From the NCBI RefSeq assembly GCF_016889705.1, contig NZ_CP069526.1, positions 930,001 through 994,000 of the forward strand: 64,000 nt of DNA. Direction: 5' to 3'. Made by a program: the position numbers and the translations under genes. The notes under the pieces are model-generated. The model made no database searches, was not told the DNA's origin, and saw nothing but the letters and a program-made list of their open reading frames with translations. Positions 1-8,850 of this stretch are shown one piece after another. Every line of letters begins with the position of its first letter. Positions within the stretch are counted from its first letter, which is position 1. Source of the DNA: Amycolatopsis sp. FDAARGOS 1241 (GTDB taxonomy: Bacteria > Actinomycetota > Actinomycetes > Mycobacteriales > Pseudonocardiaceae).

Positions 1-839
1 CGCTCACCGCGCACCCGCGGCCGGCGCTCGCGCCGGAGGTGGCCGCCGACGTCGCCGCCTCCGGGCGCGCCGTGCTCGACCTGACCGAGCCACAGCCCCG
101 CCAGACCGGCGGCCGGCTCGCGCTCTACGGCGACGACCAGCTCGCGCCGGCTCCGGGCACCACCCAGCGGCTCGCCGGCTGGCGCACCGCGCTGCTGACG
201 GGCGACGCGAACGCCGTCAAGGCCGCCGTCGCGGCCGCCGCGATCTCCGGCGTCGAGTACGTCGTGCTCCCACCCGGCAGCAACGCGCAGGCGCTCGGTC
301 AGCTCGCCGAGGGCCTGGTCGCCGTCGCCGCCCCGATGTCCGACGGCCGTCCCGTCGTGCGGTTGCTGCCCAAGGCCGGTGAGGTCACGCTGATCTCGCC
401 CGAGCTGGCCAAGGCGGCTGTGACCGGTGGCGGCGCCCCCGGCGCGGCGCCCGGTGTCTCACCCGTCGACGCGCAGCTGCCCGACGTCCGCGTCCGCGCC
501 TCCGCCGGCCCCACGGGCCGGCTGCTCGTGTTGGCGGCCGAGCAGGAGGCGGGGTGGCAGGCGAGCGTGAACGGCAAGGCCGTGCCGATCGTGCCCGCGT
601 GGGGGCACCAGGTCGCGGTGTCGATCCCGGCGGCGTCCTCGGAGGTCTCGCTCGCGTTCCCGGGCACCGAACGCAGCCTGCTGCTGCTCGTGCAGCTCGC
701 CGCGGTCCTGTTCACGGCCCTGACGGCGATCCCGTCCCGGCGGCAGCTCGCGAAGCCGGCCGGTCGCGCTGAAGCGACAGGGGTCCGGCCCGGGCGCGCT
801 CACTCGCCGTCGATCACGTCCGGTTCGACGCCGAGGTAA
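1..839 (+). CDS. C-terminal part of a large membrane glycosyltransferase-like protein (5' truncated by window edge)
   Basis: The frame is open from the first bases of the window, so the gene starts upstream; about 278 codons are visible, ending at TAA 837-839. The visible part is an extracellular-type domain rich in Ala/Gly/Pro, followed by one hydrophobic segment (about 20 residues, rich in Leu/Val) and a basic cytoplasmic tail. A Gly-Trp-Gln stretch with 'NGKAVPI' about 70 residues before the membrane segment resembles the C-terminal end of large actinobacterial GT2/YfhO-like membrane proteins found next to the mannose genes. The family call is inferred from this tail and from context; the catalytic domain is outside the window. 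The last 40 bases overlap the convergent next gene. Confidence 0.5.
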   Translation, partial: LTAHPRPALAPEVAADVAASGRAVLDLTEPQPRQTGGRLALYGDDQLAPAPGTTQRLAGWRTALLTGDANAVKAAVAAAAISGVEYVVLPPGSNAQALGQLAEGLVAVAAPMSDGRPVVRLLPKAGEVTLISPELAKAAVTGGGAPGAAPGVSPVDAQLPDVRVRASAGPTGRLLVLAAEQEAGWQASVNGKAVPIVPAWGHQVAVSIPAASSEVSLAFPGTERSLLLLVQLAAVLFTALTAIPSRRQLAKPAGRAEATGVRPGRAHSPSITSGSTPR

Positions 840-1264
840 CCCGCGACCTGCTCCACCAGCACGTCGTGCACGAGCTCGGCCAGCTCCGACGGGTCCTTCG
901 CCCGCGCCTCGAGCGGCCGCCGGTACAGCACGATCCGCGCGCGCGTGGGCAGACCGGCCCGGTCGACCCCGGCGGGGACCAGCCGCGACAGGGGGACGGC
1001 CCCGTCGTGGAGCACGCCCTCGGCCGGCGTGCGGCCGTCGGGGCGGACTTCGGGCACCTCGTCGACCGCGACGTCCAGCTTGGTCAGCTCGTGGCGCCAG
1101 CGGGCCTCGATGGGCTCGAGCGCGTCGAGCACCAGCGCGTCGAACTTCTCGGCGCGGCTCGAGGCGGCGGGCAGGGACGCCGGGTAGAGCGGTCCGCGCA
1201 GGCCGCGGCCGTGCCGGTCCCTCCGCAGTCGCTGCCGTTGTCGGTAGTCACGAGCCGTCGCCAC
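800..1264 (-). CDS. Zincin-like metallopeptidase family protein with degenerate active site
   Basis: A 154-residue protein starting at GTG 1264, similar in layout and position to the Rv3259-type metallopeptidase family next to pmm and manA. A basic N-terminus (residues 1-25) precedes a compact alpha/beta domain, and the C-terminal helix would carry the family's HExxHxxGxxD zinc motif. Here that stretch reads VEQVAGYLGVEPD: the Glu is kept, but both His positions are replaced (Val and Ala). It is therefore probably not a zinc peptidase, although the fold is likely retained. It converges on the upstream gene with a 40-base overlap and diverges from the DUF3499 gene, with which it probably shares a promoter region at 1265-1343. 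Confidence 0.7.
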   Translation of the reverse strand: MATARDYRQRQRLRRDRHGRGLRGPLYPASLPAASSRAEKFDALVLDALEPIEARWRHELTKLDVAVDEVPEVRPDGRTPAEGVLHDGAVPLSRLVPAGVDRAGLPTRARIVLYRRPLEARAKDPSELAELVHDVLVEQVAGYLGVEPDVIDGE

Positions 1265-1343
1265 CGCGCAAGTCTATGCGGTCGCCGGGGCCACGCGCGT
1301 GTCGCCGGTGCCCCCTTGCGGTGACGCGCTATCGTTCTGGATC

Positions 1344-1697
1344 GTGCGGAGCGTACGGAAATGTTCGCGGACCGGGTGTCCTGAGCCCGCTGTCGCCACG
1401 CTCACGTATGCGTACAGCGATTCGACCGCCGTCGTCGGTCCGCTCGCCACCGCGTCCGAGCCCCACTCGTACGACCTGTGCGAGGCCCACGCGCTTCGGC
1501 TGACCGTGCCGAAGGGCTGGGAGGTCGTGCGCCACGAGGGCACGTTCGCGACCCCCGAGCAGTCGGCCGACGAGCTGACCGCGCTGGCCGAGGCCGTCCG
1601 CGAGGCGGGGCGCTCCGACCGGCCGGCACCGCCGCCGGAGCCGGAGGGCCCGTCGGGCAGGCGCGGCCACCTCCGCGTGCTCCCCGGGCGCGCCTGA
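1344..1697 (+). CDS. DUF3499 family protein
   Basis: Small soluble protein of 117 residues counted from GTG 1344, chosen because the conserved start of the family ('RSVRKCSRTGCPEPAVATLTY') begins right there; upstream codons of the frame look like untranslated leader. Two Cys (KCSRTGCPEP) near the N-terminus and another Cys-x-x-His (LCEAHA) suggest a small metal-binding fold. The C-terminal 30 residues are a low-complexity Pro/Glu/Arg tail. Actinobacteria keep this gene just upstream of phosphomannomutase (Rv3258c-Rv3257c in M. tuberculosis), as here. No biochemical function is known. Confidence 0.75.
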   Translation: MRSVRKCSRTGCPEPAVATLTYAYSDSTAVVGPLATASEPHSYDLCEAHALRLTVPKGWEVVRHEGTFATPEQSADELTALAEAVREAGRSDRPAPPPEPEGPSGRRGHLRVLPGRA

Positions 1698-1773
1698 ACC
1701 CCGCTCCCGCCGGTAGGCTTTCTGCGCGGCGCGGTCGGCGCCGTGGACGAGAAACGGACGGCGGGGAGACGGC

Positions 1774-3129
1774 GTGCCAGATCTTTCGGGCATCGTGAAG
1801 GCCTACGACATCCGCGGTGTGGTCGGCGAACAGCTCGACGCGGCGCTGGTGCGCGATTTCGGGGCCGCGTTCGCGCTGCTCATCAAGACCGAGTCGCCGT
1901 CGGTGGTGATCGGGCACGACATGCGCGACTCGTCGCCGGGACTCGCGGCCGCGTTCGCCGAGGGCGTGACGTCGCAGGGCCTTGACGTGGTGTCCATCGG
2001 CCTGTGCAGCACCGACGAGCTGTACTTCGCGTCGGGCTCGCTGAACATGCCGGGCGCGATGTTCACCGCGAGCCACAACCCCGCGAAGTACAACGGCATC
2101 AAGATGTGTCGCTCGGGCGCCAGCCCGGTCGGGCAGGACACGGGCCTGTCGGAGATCCGCGACACCGTCGAGCAGGGCGTGCCCGCGTTCGAGGGCAAGG
2201 CCGGCACCGTGACCGAGCGCGACGTCCTGGGTGACTACGCCGCCTACCTGCGGCGACTCGTCGACCTCACCCACTCGCGCCCGCTGAAGGTCGTGGTCGA
2301 CGCCGGCAACGGCATGGGCGGGCACACCGTCCCGACGGTTTTCGCGGGCCTGCCGATCGAGATCGTGCCGATGTACTTCGAGCTCGACGGCACCTTCCCG
2401 AACCACGAGGCCAACCCGCTCGACCCGAAGAACATCGTCGACCTGCAGGCCAAGGTCCGCGAGGTCGGCGCCGACGCCGGCCTGGCGTTCGACGGCGACG
2501 CCGACCGCTGCTTCGTGGTCGACGAGCGCGGCGAGCCCGTTTCGCCGAGCGCGATCACAGCACTCGTGGCCGTGCGCGAGCTGGCCAAGGAGCCGGGCGG
2601 CACGGTCATCCACAACCTGATCACGTCGAAGGGCGTGCCGGAGATCGTCGCCGAGCACGGCGGCAAGCCGGTGCGCACCCGCGTGGGCCACTCGTTCATC
2701 AAGGCCGAGATGGCGCGCACCGGCGCGATCTTCGGCGGCGAGCACTCCGCGCACTACTACTTCCGCGACTTCTGGCGCGCCGACACCGGCATGCTGGCCG
2801 CGCTGCACGTGCTGGCGGCCCTGGGCGAGCAGGACGGCCCGCTGTCCGCGCTCACGCAGGACTTCTCGCGCTACGCTGCCTCCGGAGAGATCAACTCGAC
2901 GGTGTCCGACCAGGTCGCGCGGATGCTCGCGGTGAAGGACGCGTACGCGGGCAAGCCGGGTGTCGAGATCGACGAGCTCGACGGCCTGACCGTGCAGCTC
3001 CCCGGCGGCGCGTGGTTCAACTTGCGCCCGTCCAACACCGAGCCGCTGCTGCGGCTCAACGTGGAGGCCGCCGACCGCGCCGCGGCCGAGGCGCTGACCG
3101 ACGATGTTCTGGCAATTGTCCGAGCCTGA
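1774..3129 (+). CDS. manB: Phosphomannomutase/phosphoglucomutase
   Basis: 451 residues, normal for the alpha-D-phosphohexomutase family. It interconverts mannose-6-phosphate and mannose-1-phosphate in the cytoplasm, feeding GDP-mannose for mannosylated lipids and glycoproteins. All four signature motifs are present in order: the catalytic phosphoserine loop TASHNP (98-103, Ser100), the Mg-binding loop DGDADR (240-245), the sugar-specificity loop GGEHS (321-325) and the phosphate-binding loop RPSNTEP (418-424). The start is GTG 1774. It is followed by the Trm112-like, SIS-domain and manA genes on the same strand, forming a mannose-metabolism operon that matches the Rv3257c-Rv3255c order. The GEHS-type loop fits dual mannose/glucose specificity, so the exact preference is not settled. 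Confidence 0.93.
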   Translation: MPDLSGIVKAYDIRGVVGEQLDAALVRDFGAAFALLIKTESPSVVIGHDMRDSSPGLAAAFAEGVTSQGLDVVSIGLCSTDELYFASGSLNMPGAMFTASHNPAKYNGIKMCRSGASPVGQDTGLSEIRDTVEQGVPAFEGKAGTVTERDVLGDYAAYLRRLVDLTHSRPLKVVVDAGNGMGGHTVPTVFAGLPIEIVPMYFELDGTFPNHEANPLDPKNIVDLQAKVREVGADAGLAFDGDADRCFVVDERGEPVSPSAITALVAVRELAKEPGGTVIHNLITSKGVPEIVAEHGGKPVRTRVGHSFIKAEMARTGAIFGGEHSAHYYFRDFWRADTGMLAALHVLAALGEQDGPLSALTQDFSRYAASGEINSTVSDQVARMLAVKDAYAGKPGVEIDELDGLTVQLPGGAWFNLRPSNTEPLLRLNVEAADRAAAEALTDDVLAIVRA

Positions 3130-3215
3130 GCCGGGCAGGCCGGCGGCACTTTCCGAACCGAACCGTGTCCGGAAGGTGCCCTTCACGGCCCACCTGCGCG
3201 TGGTATGGAGGAACC

Positions 3216-3452
3216 ATGGCCATCACGCTTGACGCACAGCTGCTCGAGATCCTCGCGTGCCCGTCGCCGGATCACGCGCCGCTGCGCCCCGGTACGCCGG
3301 ACGACGCGGGCGCCGATGCGCTGACCTGCACCGAATGTGGCCGGGTGTACCCGGTCCGCGACGGGATCCCCGTGCTGCTGCTCGAAGAGGCCGTGTTCAG
3401 CGGCGACCACACCCCCGGCGAGCCGGATGACAGCCGTGCCGACAGTGCTTGA
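3216..3452 (+). CDS. Trm112-like zinc-ribbon protein
   Basis: 78 residues from ATG 3216, preceded by a GGAGG ribosome-binding site at 3207-3211. The N-terminus 'LLEILACPSPDHAPL' and the later 'LTCTECGRVYPVRDGIPVLL' give the usual single-domain Trm112/YcaR fold with three visible Cys (positions 15, 38 and 41). The first CxxC of the classical zinc site is reduced to one Cys (ACPSPDH), so zinc may be bound through His or lost. Trm112 proteins elsewhere activate methyltransferases; in actinobacteria this paralogue sits between pmm and the SIS-domain gene and its partner is unknown. Its end overlaps the next gene by 26 bases, which suggests translational coupling. Confidence 0.8.
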   Translation: MAITLDAQLLEILACPSPDHAPLRPGTPDDAGADALTCTECGRVYPVRDGIPVLLLEEAVFSGDHTPGEPDDSRADSA

Positions 3453-4530
3453 CGATTCGCTCCTCGACGACCCCGCGCGGCTGGCCGAAGCCGACAGCGC
3501 GGGACTGCTGCGTGCCGCCGCCATGGCCGGCGCGCAGGTGCGGGCGACGGCTGAAGCCGCGGCCGAGCTGGAGCTGAGCGACCGGCTCGACGTGGGACGC
3601 CCGCGTTCGCTCGTGCTCATCGACCGCCCCGGCGTCAGCCGCACGCTCACCCGCCTGCTGGCCGCCCTGCTCGCCCCGTCGTGTCCGGTGCCGGTCGTGG
3701 TGGCCGAGACCGTGCCGTCGTGGATCGGCGCGCTCGACGTGGTCTTCGCGCACACCGACGACGCGGGGGACCGCGAGCTGGCCGCTTCCCTGGAGCGGGC
3801 CGCCCGGTTCGGTGCGTCGGTGGTGCTGTCGGCGCCGGCGGAGGGCCCGGTCGCCGCGTCCGTGGCCGGCAAGGGCGTGCTGCTCGCGCCGCGCATCCCG
3901 GTGCCGCCGGAGCTCGCGTTCCCGCGCGGGCTCGCCGCCGGGTTGCTCGCGGCCAACGCGCTCGGCCTGCTCGTGGCCGATGTGCAGGCGCTCGCCGACC
4001 AGCTCGACCTCGAGGCCGAGAAGGACTACCTGGCCCGTGAGTCGTTCGCGAACCCGGCCAAGGCGCTCGCGCTGCGGGTCGCCGACCGGGTGCCGCTGCT
4101 GTGGGGCCTCGACCCGGTGGCCGTCGCCGTCGGGGAGCACGCGGCCCACGCGTTCGCGGCTCACGCGGCGCTGGTGTGCGACGTGGAGGATTACCGGCAA
4201 GCGCTTGCGCGGCCGGCACTCCGGAGATTGGTGCAATCGGGCGGCGGAGAGCGTGACATCTTCGCCGATCCTGACGACTCACCCGGTGGAACCGCCACGA
4301 GAGTGCTGCTGCTCTCGGTGCGGACCGGGCCCGCCGCCGAGGCGGCCCGCTACCAGGCCGAGGAGTTCCTCCCAGGTGCGGACCTGATCGCGCCCGCCGA
4401 AGAGATCGAGGCGGACGAGATCGTCCGGGCCGCGGTGCTCGCGTTGCGGTTCGAGCTCGCCGCGGTCTACCTCGGGCTCGCGGCGGGCAGCATCGGCGGC
4501 GCCGGAAGGTTCGAGCCGGCCAACGCCTGA
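3427..4530 (+). CDS. SIS-domain protein (TobH / phosphosugar isomerase-like)
   Basis: 367 residues from ATG 3427; GTG 3445 is an alternative start. The protein matches the actinobacterial family (Rv3256c, TobH) lying between pmm and manA. The N-terminal half is helical. The segment around residues 60-200 reads like a SIS (sugar isomerase) domain with 'LVLIDRPGVSRTLTRLL', and a second half-domain follows. SIS domains bind phosphosugars, so a role in handling mannose-6-phosphate is likely from context. No catalytic residues can be pointed out, and a direct isomerase activity is not established for this family. It overlaps the Trm112-like gene and precedes manA by about 100 bases. Confidence 0.75.
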   Translation: MTAVPTVLDDSLLDDPARLAEADSAGLLRAAAMAGAQVRATAEAAAELELSDRLDVGRPRSLVLIDRPGVSRTLTRLLAALLAPSCPVPVVVAETVPSWIGALDVVFAHTDDAGDRELAASLERAARFGASVVLSAPAEGPVAASVAGKGVLLAPRIPVPPELAFPRGLAAGLLAANALGLLVADVQALADQLDLEAEKDYLARESFANPAKALALRVADRVPLLWGLDPVAVAVGEHAAHAFAAHAALVCDVEDYRQALARPALRRLVQSGGGERDIFADPDDSPGGTATRVLLLSVRTGPAAEAARYQAEEFLPGADLIAPAEEIEADEIVRAAVLALRFELAAVYLGLAAGSIGGAGRFEPANA

Positions 4531-4626
4531 CGGCTCACGGGATCAGGGGGAGGAAGTGCGGACGGCTGCCGCGGGGGCGGGAGGCGTGCGCACGACATCG
4601 GCTCCGGCCGATGGGAAGGATTGGGA

Positions 4627-5862
4627 GTGACAGTGGAGCTGTTGCGCAACGCCGTACGGCCCTACGCGTGGGGATCGCGCACCGCGATCCCGGAGCTGCA
4701 GGGCCGTCCGGTGCCTGCGCCGCACCCCGAGGCCGAGCTGTGGATGGGCGCGCACCCCGGGGACCCGTCGTACGTGCTCGCGCCTGACGGCACCGAGCGG
4801 AGCCTGCTGGAACTGGTGGAGGCCGATCCCGTCGGCCAGCTGGGGGAGCGCTGCGCCGGCCGCTGGGGTGGCCGGTTGCCGTTCCTGCTAAAGATCCTGG
4901 CGGCCGAGGAACCGCTGTCGATGCAGGCGCACCCGTCGGCCGCGCAGGCCGCCGAGGGCCATGAGCGCGAAGAGCGCCTCGGCATCCCGCGCGACGCGCC
5001 CAACCGCAACTACCCGGACCCGACGGCGAAACCCGAGCTCGTGTGCGCGCTCACCGAGTTCCACGCGCTGGCCGGCTTCCGCGACCCGCAGCGCACGGTG
5101 AAGCTGCTGAAGGCCGTCGAAACGCCGGGGCTCGCGAAGTACACCGGCCTGCTGGAAGCGCAGCCGGACCCGTCGGGGCTGCGGGCGCTGTTCACCACGT
5201 GGATCACGCTGCCGCAGGCGTCGCTCGACGAGCTGCTGCCCGAGGTCCTCGACTCGTGCGTGCGCCACGTCGCCGACCACGGCGAGTTCGCCGTGGAGTG
5301 CCGGACGATCCTGGAGCTGGGCGAGGCGCACCCGCGCGACGCCGGCGTGCTGGCCGCGCTGCTGCTCAACCGGCTGACCCTGCGCGCCGGCGAGGCGATC
5401 TACCTCCCGGCCGGCAACCTGCACCTGTACCTTTCGGGCACGGCCGTGGAGATCCTGGCCAACTCCGACAACATCCTGCGCTGCGGCCTCACCCCGAAGC
5501 ACGTCGACGTACCCGAACTGCTGCGCGTGGTCGACTTCGCGTGTGGCGAGATGCCTGTCCACCACGGCGAGTGCGCCGGCGAGATGGCGGTATACCACAC
5601 CGACGCGCCGGAGTTCGAGCTCTCCCGGATGGAGTGGCAGGCCGGCGACGCCGCCGAGCTCGTCGTGGATTGCACCGGCCCGCAGATCCTCCTCTGCACG
5701 GCCGGCGACCTGCTGGTCACCGCCGCGGACGGCGGACAGGTCGAACTGCGCCGTGGTCAATCGGTGTGGCTGCCCGCCGCCGACCCGGCCGTCGCCGTGC
5801 GCCCACTGGGCGGCGCCCGCGCGCAGCTGTTCCGCGCCACGGCGGGCACCTGCGAGGACTGA
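4627..5862 (+). CDS. manA: Mannose-6-phosphate isomerase, class I
   Basis: 411 residues. The start is placed at GTG 4627 because a purine-rich site (AAGGA, 4616-4620) lies 6 bases upstream; TTG 4621 is too close to it. The enzyme converts fructose-6-phosphate to mannose-6-phosphate in the cytoplasm, the entry to GDP-mannose. The type I motif 'LLKILAAEEPLSMQAHPS' supplies the zinc ligands Gln100 and His102; the Glu of 'KPELVC' (about 137) and the His of 'GNLHLYLSG' complete the site. Length and motif order are normal. It ends the mannose operon; the upstream neighbours supply the next step (phosphomannomutase). Confidence 0.93.
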   Translation: MTVELLRNAVRPYAWGSRTAIPELQGRPVPAPHPEAELWMGAHPGDPSYVLAPDGTERSLLELVEADPVGQLGERCAGRWGGRLPFLLKILAAEEPLSMQAHPSAAQAAEGHEREERLGIPRDAPNRNYPDPTAKPELVCALTEFHALAGFRDPQRTVKLLKAVETPGLAKYTGLLEAQPDPSGLRALFTTWITLPQASLDELLPEVLDSCVRHVADHGEFAVECRTILELGEAHPRDAGVLAALLLNRLTLRAGEAIYLPAGNLHLYLSGTAVEILANSDNILRCGLTPKHVDVPELLRVVDFACGEMPVHHGECAGEMAVYHTDAPEFELSRMEWQAGDAAELVVDCTGPQILLCTAGDLLVTAADGGQVELRRGQSVWLPAADPAVAVRPLGGARAQLFRATAGTCED

Positions 5863-5976
5863 CCCGCCTCCCCCGAGAAGTTCACGCGGCCGGAAACCGC
5901 CCGTACGGCCTGGTCCTCTAGGCTCCCGATCGGGCATTTCGGGAATCCGTCCTCGCGAACAGACAGGGGAGCAACT

Positions 5977-6891
5977 GTGTCAGCTGGTGGCGGTACCAAG
6001 GCGATCATCGCTGCGCTCGCGGCCAACGCCGGGATCGCGGTCGCGAAGTTCGCCGGGTTCCTGGTCACGGGGTCGTCGTCGATGCTGGCCGAGTCGGTGC
6101 ACTCGCTGGCCGACACGTCGAACCAGGGGCTGCTGCTGCTCGGGAAGAAGACGTCCCAGCGTCGGGCCACGCGGGAGCATCCGTTCGGCTTCGGTCGCGA
6201 GCGGTACTTCTACTCGTTCATCGTCGCGTTGATGCTGTTCACCCTCGGGGCCGCGTTCGCGCTGTACGAGGGTATCCACAAGATCCTCGAACCCGAGCCG
6301 CTGGAGTCGCCGCTGGTCGCGGTGATCATCCTGTTCGTCGCGATCTGCCTCGAGGGCTACAGCTTCTTCACGGCCATCGGAGAGTCGCGCAAGATCAAGG
6401 CGGGCGTGAGCTGGTGGCGGTTCATCCGCCAGGCCAAGGAACCCGAACTGCCCGTGGTGCTGCTCGAGGACACGGGCGCGCTGATCGGTCTCGTGTTCGC
6501 GCTTTCCGGCGTCGGCCTGTCCGTGCTCACCGGCGACCCGGTGTGGGACGGCATCGGCACCGTGTTCATCGGTGCGCTGCTCGGGGTGATCGCCGTAATC
6601 CTCATCGTCGAGATGAAGAGCCTGCTCATCGGCGAGGGCGCGACCGACAGCCAGCTCGGCACGATCGTCGACGAGCTCGCCGCGGGGAAGGTGGAGCGCG
6701 TGATTCACATCCGCACGCAGTACCTCGGCCCCGACGAGCTGCTGGTGGCCGCCAAGCTCGCGCTGATTCCGGGCCTTGATACCGCCGAAATCGCCACCGC
6801 TATCGACGACGCGGAGGCGCGCGTGCGCGCGAAGGTCCCCGTCGCGTCGCTCATCTACCTCGAACCGGACCTCGACCGCGACGCACGGTGA
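5977..6891 (+). CDS. Cation diffusion facilitator family metal efflux transporter
   Basis: 304 residues from GTG 5977. It is predicted to export a divalent metal (Zn, Mn, Fe or Co; specificity not readable) through the cytoplasmic membrane in exchange for protons. The N-terminal helix TM2 carries the metal site with His42 and Asp46 in 'HSLAD'. The cytosolic turn 'HPFGFGRERYFYS' (68-80) is typical for the family, and five or six hydrophobic helices span residues 8-210. A C-terminal cytoplasmic domain (about 215-304) ends in a short His-poor tail. It follows manA by 114 bases and is probably a separate unit. It has no equivalent in the mycobacterial order, so it is likely a lineage-specific insertion. 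Confidence 0.9.
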   Translation: MSAGGGTKAIIAALAANAGIAVAKFAGFLVTGSSSMLAESVHSLADTSNQGLLLLGKKTSQRRATREHPFGFGRERYFYSFIVALMLFTLGAAFALYEGIHKILEPEPLESPLVAVIILFVAICLEGYSFFTAIGESRKIKAGVSWWRFIRQAKEPELPVVLLEDTGALIGLVFALSGVGLSVLTGDPVWDGIGTVFIGALLGVIAVILIVEMKSLLIGEGATDSQLGTIVDELAAGKVERVIHIRTQYLGPDELLVAAKLALIPGLDTAEIATAIDDAEARVRAKVPVASLIYLEPDLDRDAR

Positions 6892-6974
6892 TCAACTCCT
6901 GCCGCGCAGCGGGGCCTTTGGCGCGTTAGGGTGATTGACCCGATTCCACGCAGGGGTCACCGCAGGAGGTGATC

Positions 6975-8516
6975 GTGCCGGGGCACGGGTTGTGGCGCAC
7001 CAAGTCGATCGAGCAGTCCATCGCGGACACCGACGAGCCGGAGACCAAGCTCCGGAGAAACCTGAGCGCCTGGGACCTCACGGTGTTCGGCGTCGCGGTC
7101 GTCATCGGCGCCGGGATCTTCACGCTCACCGCGCGCACGGCGGGTGACTACTCCGGCCCGTCGGTGTCGCTCGCCTTCGTGTTCGCCGCGATCGCCTGCG
7201 CGCTCGCGGCCCTGTGCTACGCCGAGTTCGCCTCGACCGTCCCGGTGGCAGGCAGCGCGTACACGTTCTCCTACGCCACGTTCGGCGAGTTCATGGCGTG
7301 GATCATCGGCTGGGACCTGATCCTGGAGCTCGCGGTCGGCGCCGCCGCGGTGTCGAAGGGCTGGTCGGTCTACCTCGAGACCGTGCTGGGGTACCTGTTC
7401 GGCGAGGGCGCGAAGACGAGCGTCGACCTCGGCTGGGTCACGATCGACTGGGGCGCGCTGGTGGTCGTCCTCGTGCTGGCGACGCTGCTGACCGTCGGCA
7501 CGAAGCTGTCGTCGCGGTTCTCCATGGTGATCACGGGCATCAAGGTCGCCGTGGTGCTGTTCGTGATCATTCTCGGCATCTTCTACGTCAAGGGCGCGAA
7601 CTACACCCCGTTCATCCCCGAGGGCAAGTCCGGCGACGTCGGCGAGAGTGGTGTGGACCAGTCGCTGTTCTCGCTCGTGGCCGGCGGCGGCAGCAGCTCC
7701 TTCGGCGTGTTCGGCCTCCTCGCCGGTGCCTCGCTGGTGTTCTTCGCGTTCATCGGTTTCGACATCGTCGCCACCACGGCCGAGGAGACCCGCAACCCGC
7801 AGAAGTCCGTGCCGCGCGGCATCTTCGGCTCGCTGGCGATCGTCACGGTGCTGTACGTGGCCGTGTCGCTGGTGGTCGTCGGTATGGTGCCCTACACCGA
7901 GCTCGCGACGTCCGCCGGCGACGGCGGCCACAAGACCCTCGCGACGGCCTTCGCGGCCAACGGGGTCGACTGGGCCGCGAACGTCATCTCCGTCGGCGCG
8001 CTCGCCGGCCTCACCACTGTCGTCATGGTGCTGATGCTCGGCCAGGTGCGGATCATCTTCGCGATGTCGCGCGACGGCCTCATGCCGCGGGGGATGGCCA
8101 AGACGGGTGAACGCGGCACCCCGAAGCGCGCGACGCTGATCGTCGGCGGCCTGGTCGCCGTCGCGGCCACGTTCTTCCCGGCCGACAAGCTCGAGGAGAT
8201 GGTGAACGTCGGCACGCTGTTCGCGTTCGTGCTCGTGTCCGCGGGTGTGCTGGTGCTGCGCCGCACGCGACCGGACCTGCCGCGCGCCTTCCGCGTGCCC
8301 GGGGTGCCCGCGATCCCGGTCCTCGCGATCCTGGCGTGCCTGTGGCTGATGCTGAACCTGACGGTGCTGACGTGGCTGCGGTTCCTGGCCTGGATGGTGC
8401 TGGGCGTGGTCATCTACTTCGGCTACAGCCGCCGCCACTCGCTGCTGGGGAAGCGGATCGCCGCGGGCGGGAAACCCGCGCCCGCGGGAGCGAAACCGGC
8501 GGCTTCAGAGGACTGA
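6975..8516 (+). CDS. APC-family amino acid permease
   Basis: 513 residues from GTG 6975, chosen over GTG 6969 because the AGGAGGT ribosome-binding site (6964-6970) would overlap the earlier codon. The N-terminal 'GAGIFTLTARTAGDYSGPS' after the first helix start is the unwound substrate-binding segment of the amino acid-polyamine-organocation superfamily. About twelve hydrophobic helices follow, and 'GFDIVATTAEETRNPQKSVPRGI' in the middle is the cationic-amino-acid-transporter signature. The tail (last 25 residues) is Ala/Lys/Gly-rich and cytoplasmic. The mycobacterial gene at the equivalent place (Rv3253c) is also annotated as a cationic amino acid transporter, so arginine/lysine-type substrates are plausible but unproven. 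A strong terminator follows. Confidence 0.9.
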   Translation: MPGHGLWRTKSIEQSIADTDEPETKLRRNLSAWDLTVFGVAVVIGAGIFTLTARTAGDYSGPSVSLAFVFAAIACALAALCYAEFASTVPVAGSAYTFSYATFGEFMAWIIGWDLILELAVGAAAVSKGWSVYLETVLGYLFGEGAKTSVDLGWVTIDWGALVVVLVLATLLTVGTKLSSRFSMVITGIKVAVVLFVIILGIFYVKGANYTPFIPEGKSGDVGESGVDQSLFSLVAGGGSSSFGVFGLLAGASLVFFAFIGFDIVATTAEETRNPQKSVPRGIFGSLAIVTVLYVAVSLVVVGMVPYTELATSAGDGGHKTLATAFAANGVDWAANVISVGALAGLTTVVMVLMLGQVRIIFAMSRDGLMPRGMAKTGERGTPKRATLIVGGLVAVAATFFPADKLEEMVNVGTLFAFVLVSAGVLVLRRTRPDLPRAFRVPGVPAIPVLAILACLWLMLNLTVLTWLRFLAWMVLGVVIYFGYSRRHSLLGKRIAAGGKPAPAGAKPAASED

Positions 8517-8528
8517 ACCACTGTCGTG

Positions 8529-8567
8529 AACGGCCCGCCGCCCCGGCGGAGCGGCGGGCCGTTTTGT
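8529..8567 (+). terminator. Intrinsic terminator after the permease
   Basis: A perfect 12-base stem (8529-8540 pairing with 8552-8563) with an 11-base loop, followed by a short T run at 8562-8565. It starts 12 bases after the permease stop codon. Confidence 0.85.
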
Positions 8568-8750
8568 GTGCTCTACCAGGGGATTCAGTGAAGTTCGGGA
8601 AGGTTGCTTCCTGTGGCCGACTTGTTGCCTAATTCAGAATGATCACAGGATGATCACTGGCCGATCTCGGTTCGGCACGGCGTCTCGAACGCAGGGTGAT
8701 CAGACGAGCCGTATGCGATACCGTCCGGCTCTGCCTCCCTCTGACGGGTT

Positions 8751-8768
8751 AATCACTCGTGTGTGATT
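8751..8768. promoter_or_regulatory. Possible operator: AATCAC / GTGATT inverted repeat
   Basis: Six-base perfect arms (8751-8756 and 8763-8768) with a 6-base spacer lie 83 bases before the LAxTG surface-protein gene. Further upstream, two direct copies of TGATCAC occur at about 8640-8660, and another GTGATC near 8696. The 285-base gap 8566-8850 otherwise shows no gene. This is a sequence pattern only; no regulator can be named. Confidence 0.3.
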
Positions 8769-8850
8769 CATACGGTAAGTGGTTTCGATCCTCACTGGGA
8801 GTGCGCTCATCTTCGCCACGTATCCCCCGTTCGGTACAGGAGCTTTCTGA

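Noticed and set aside
1402..3186. Minus-strand frame of almost 600 codons opposite pmm
   Set aside because: pmm on the plus strand has all catalytic motifs; the antisense frame has none.
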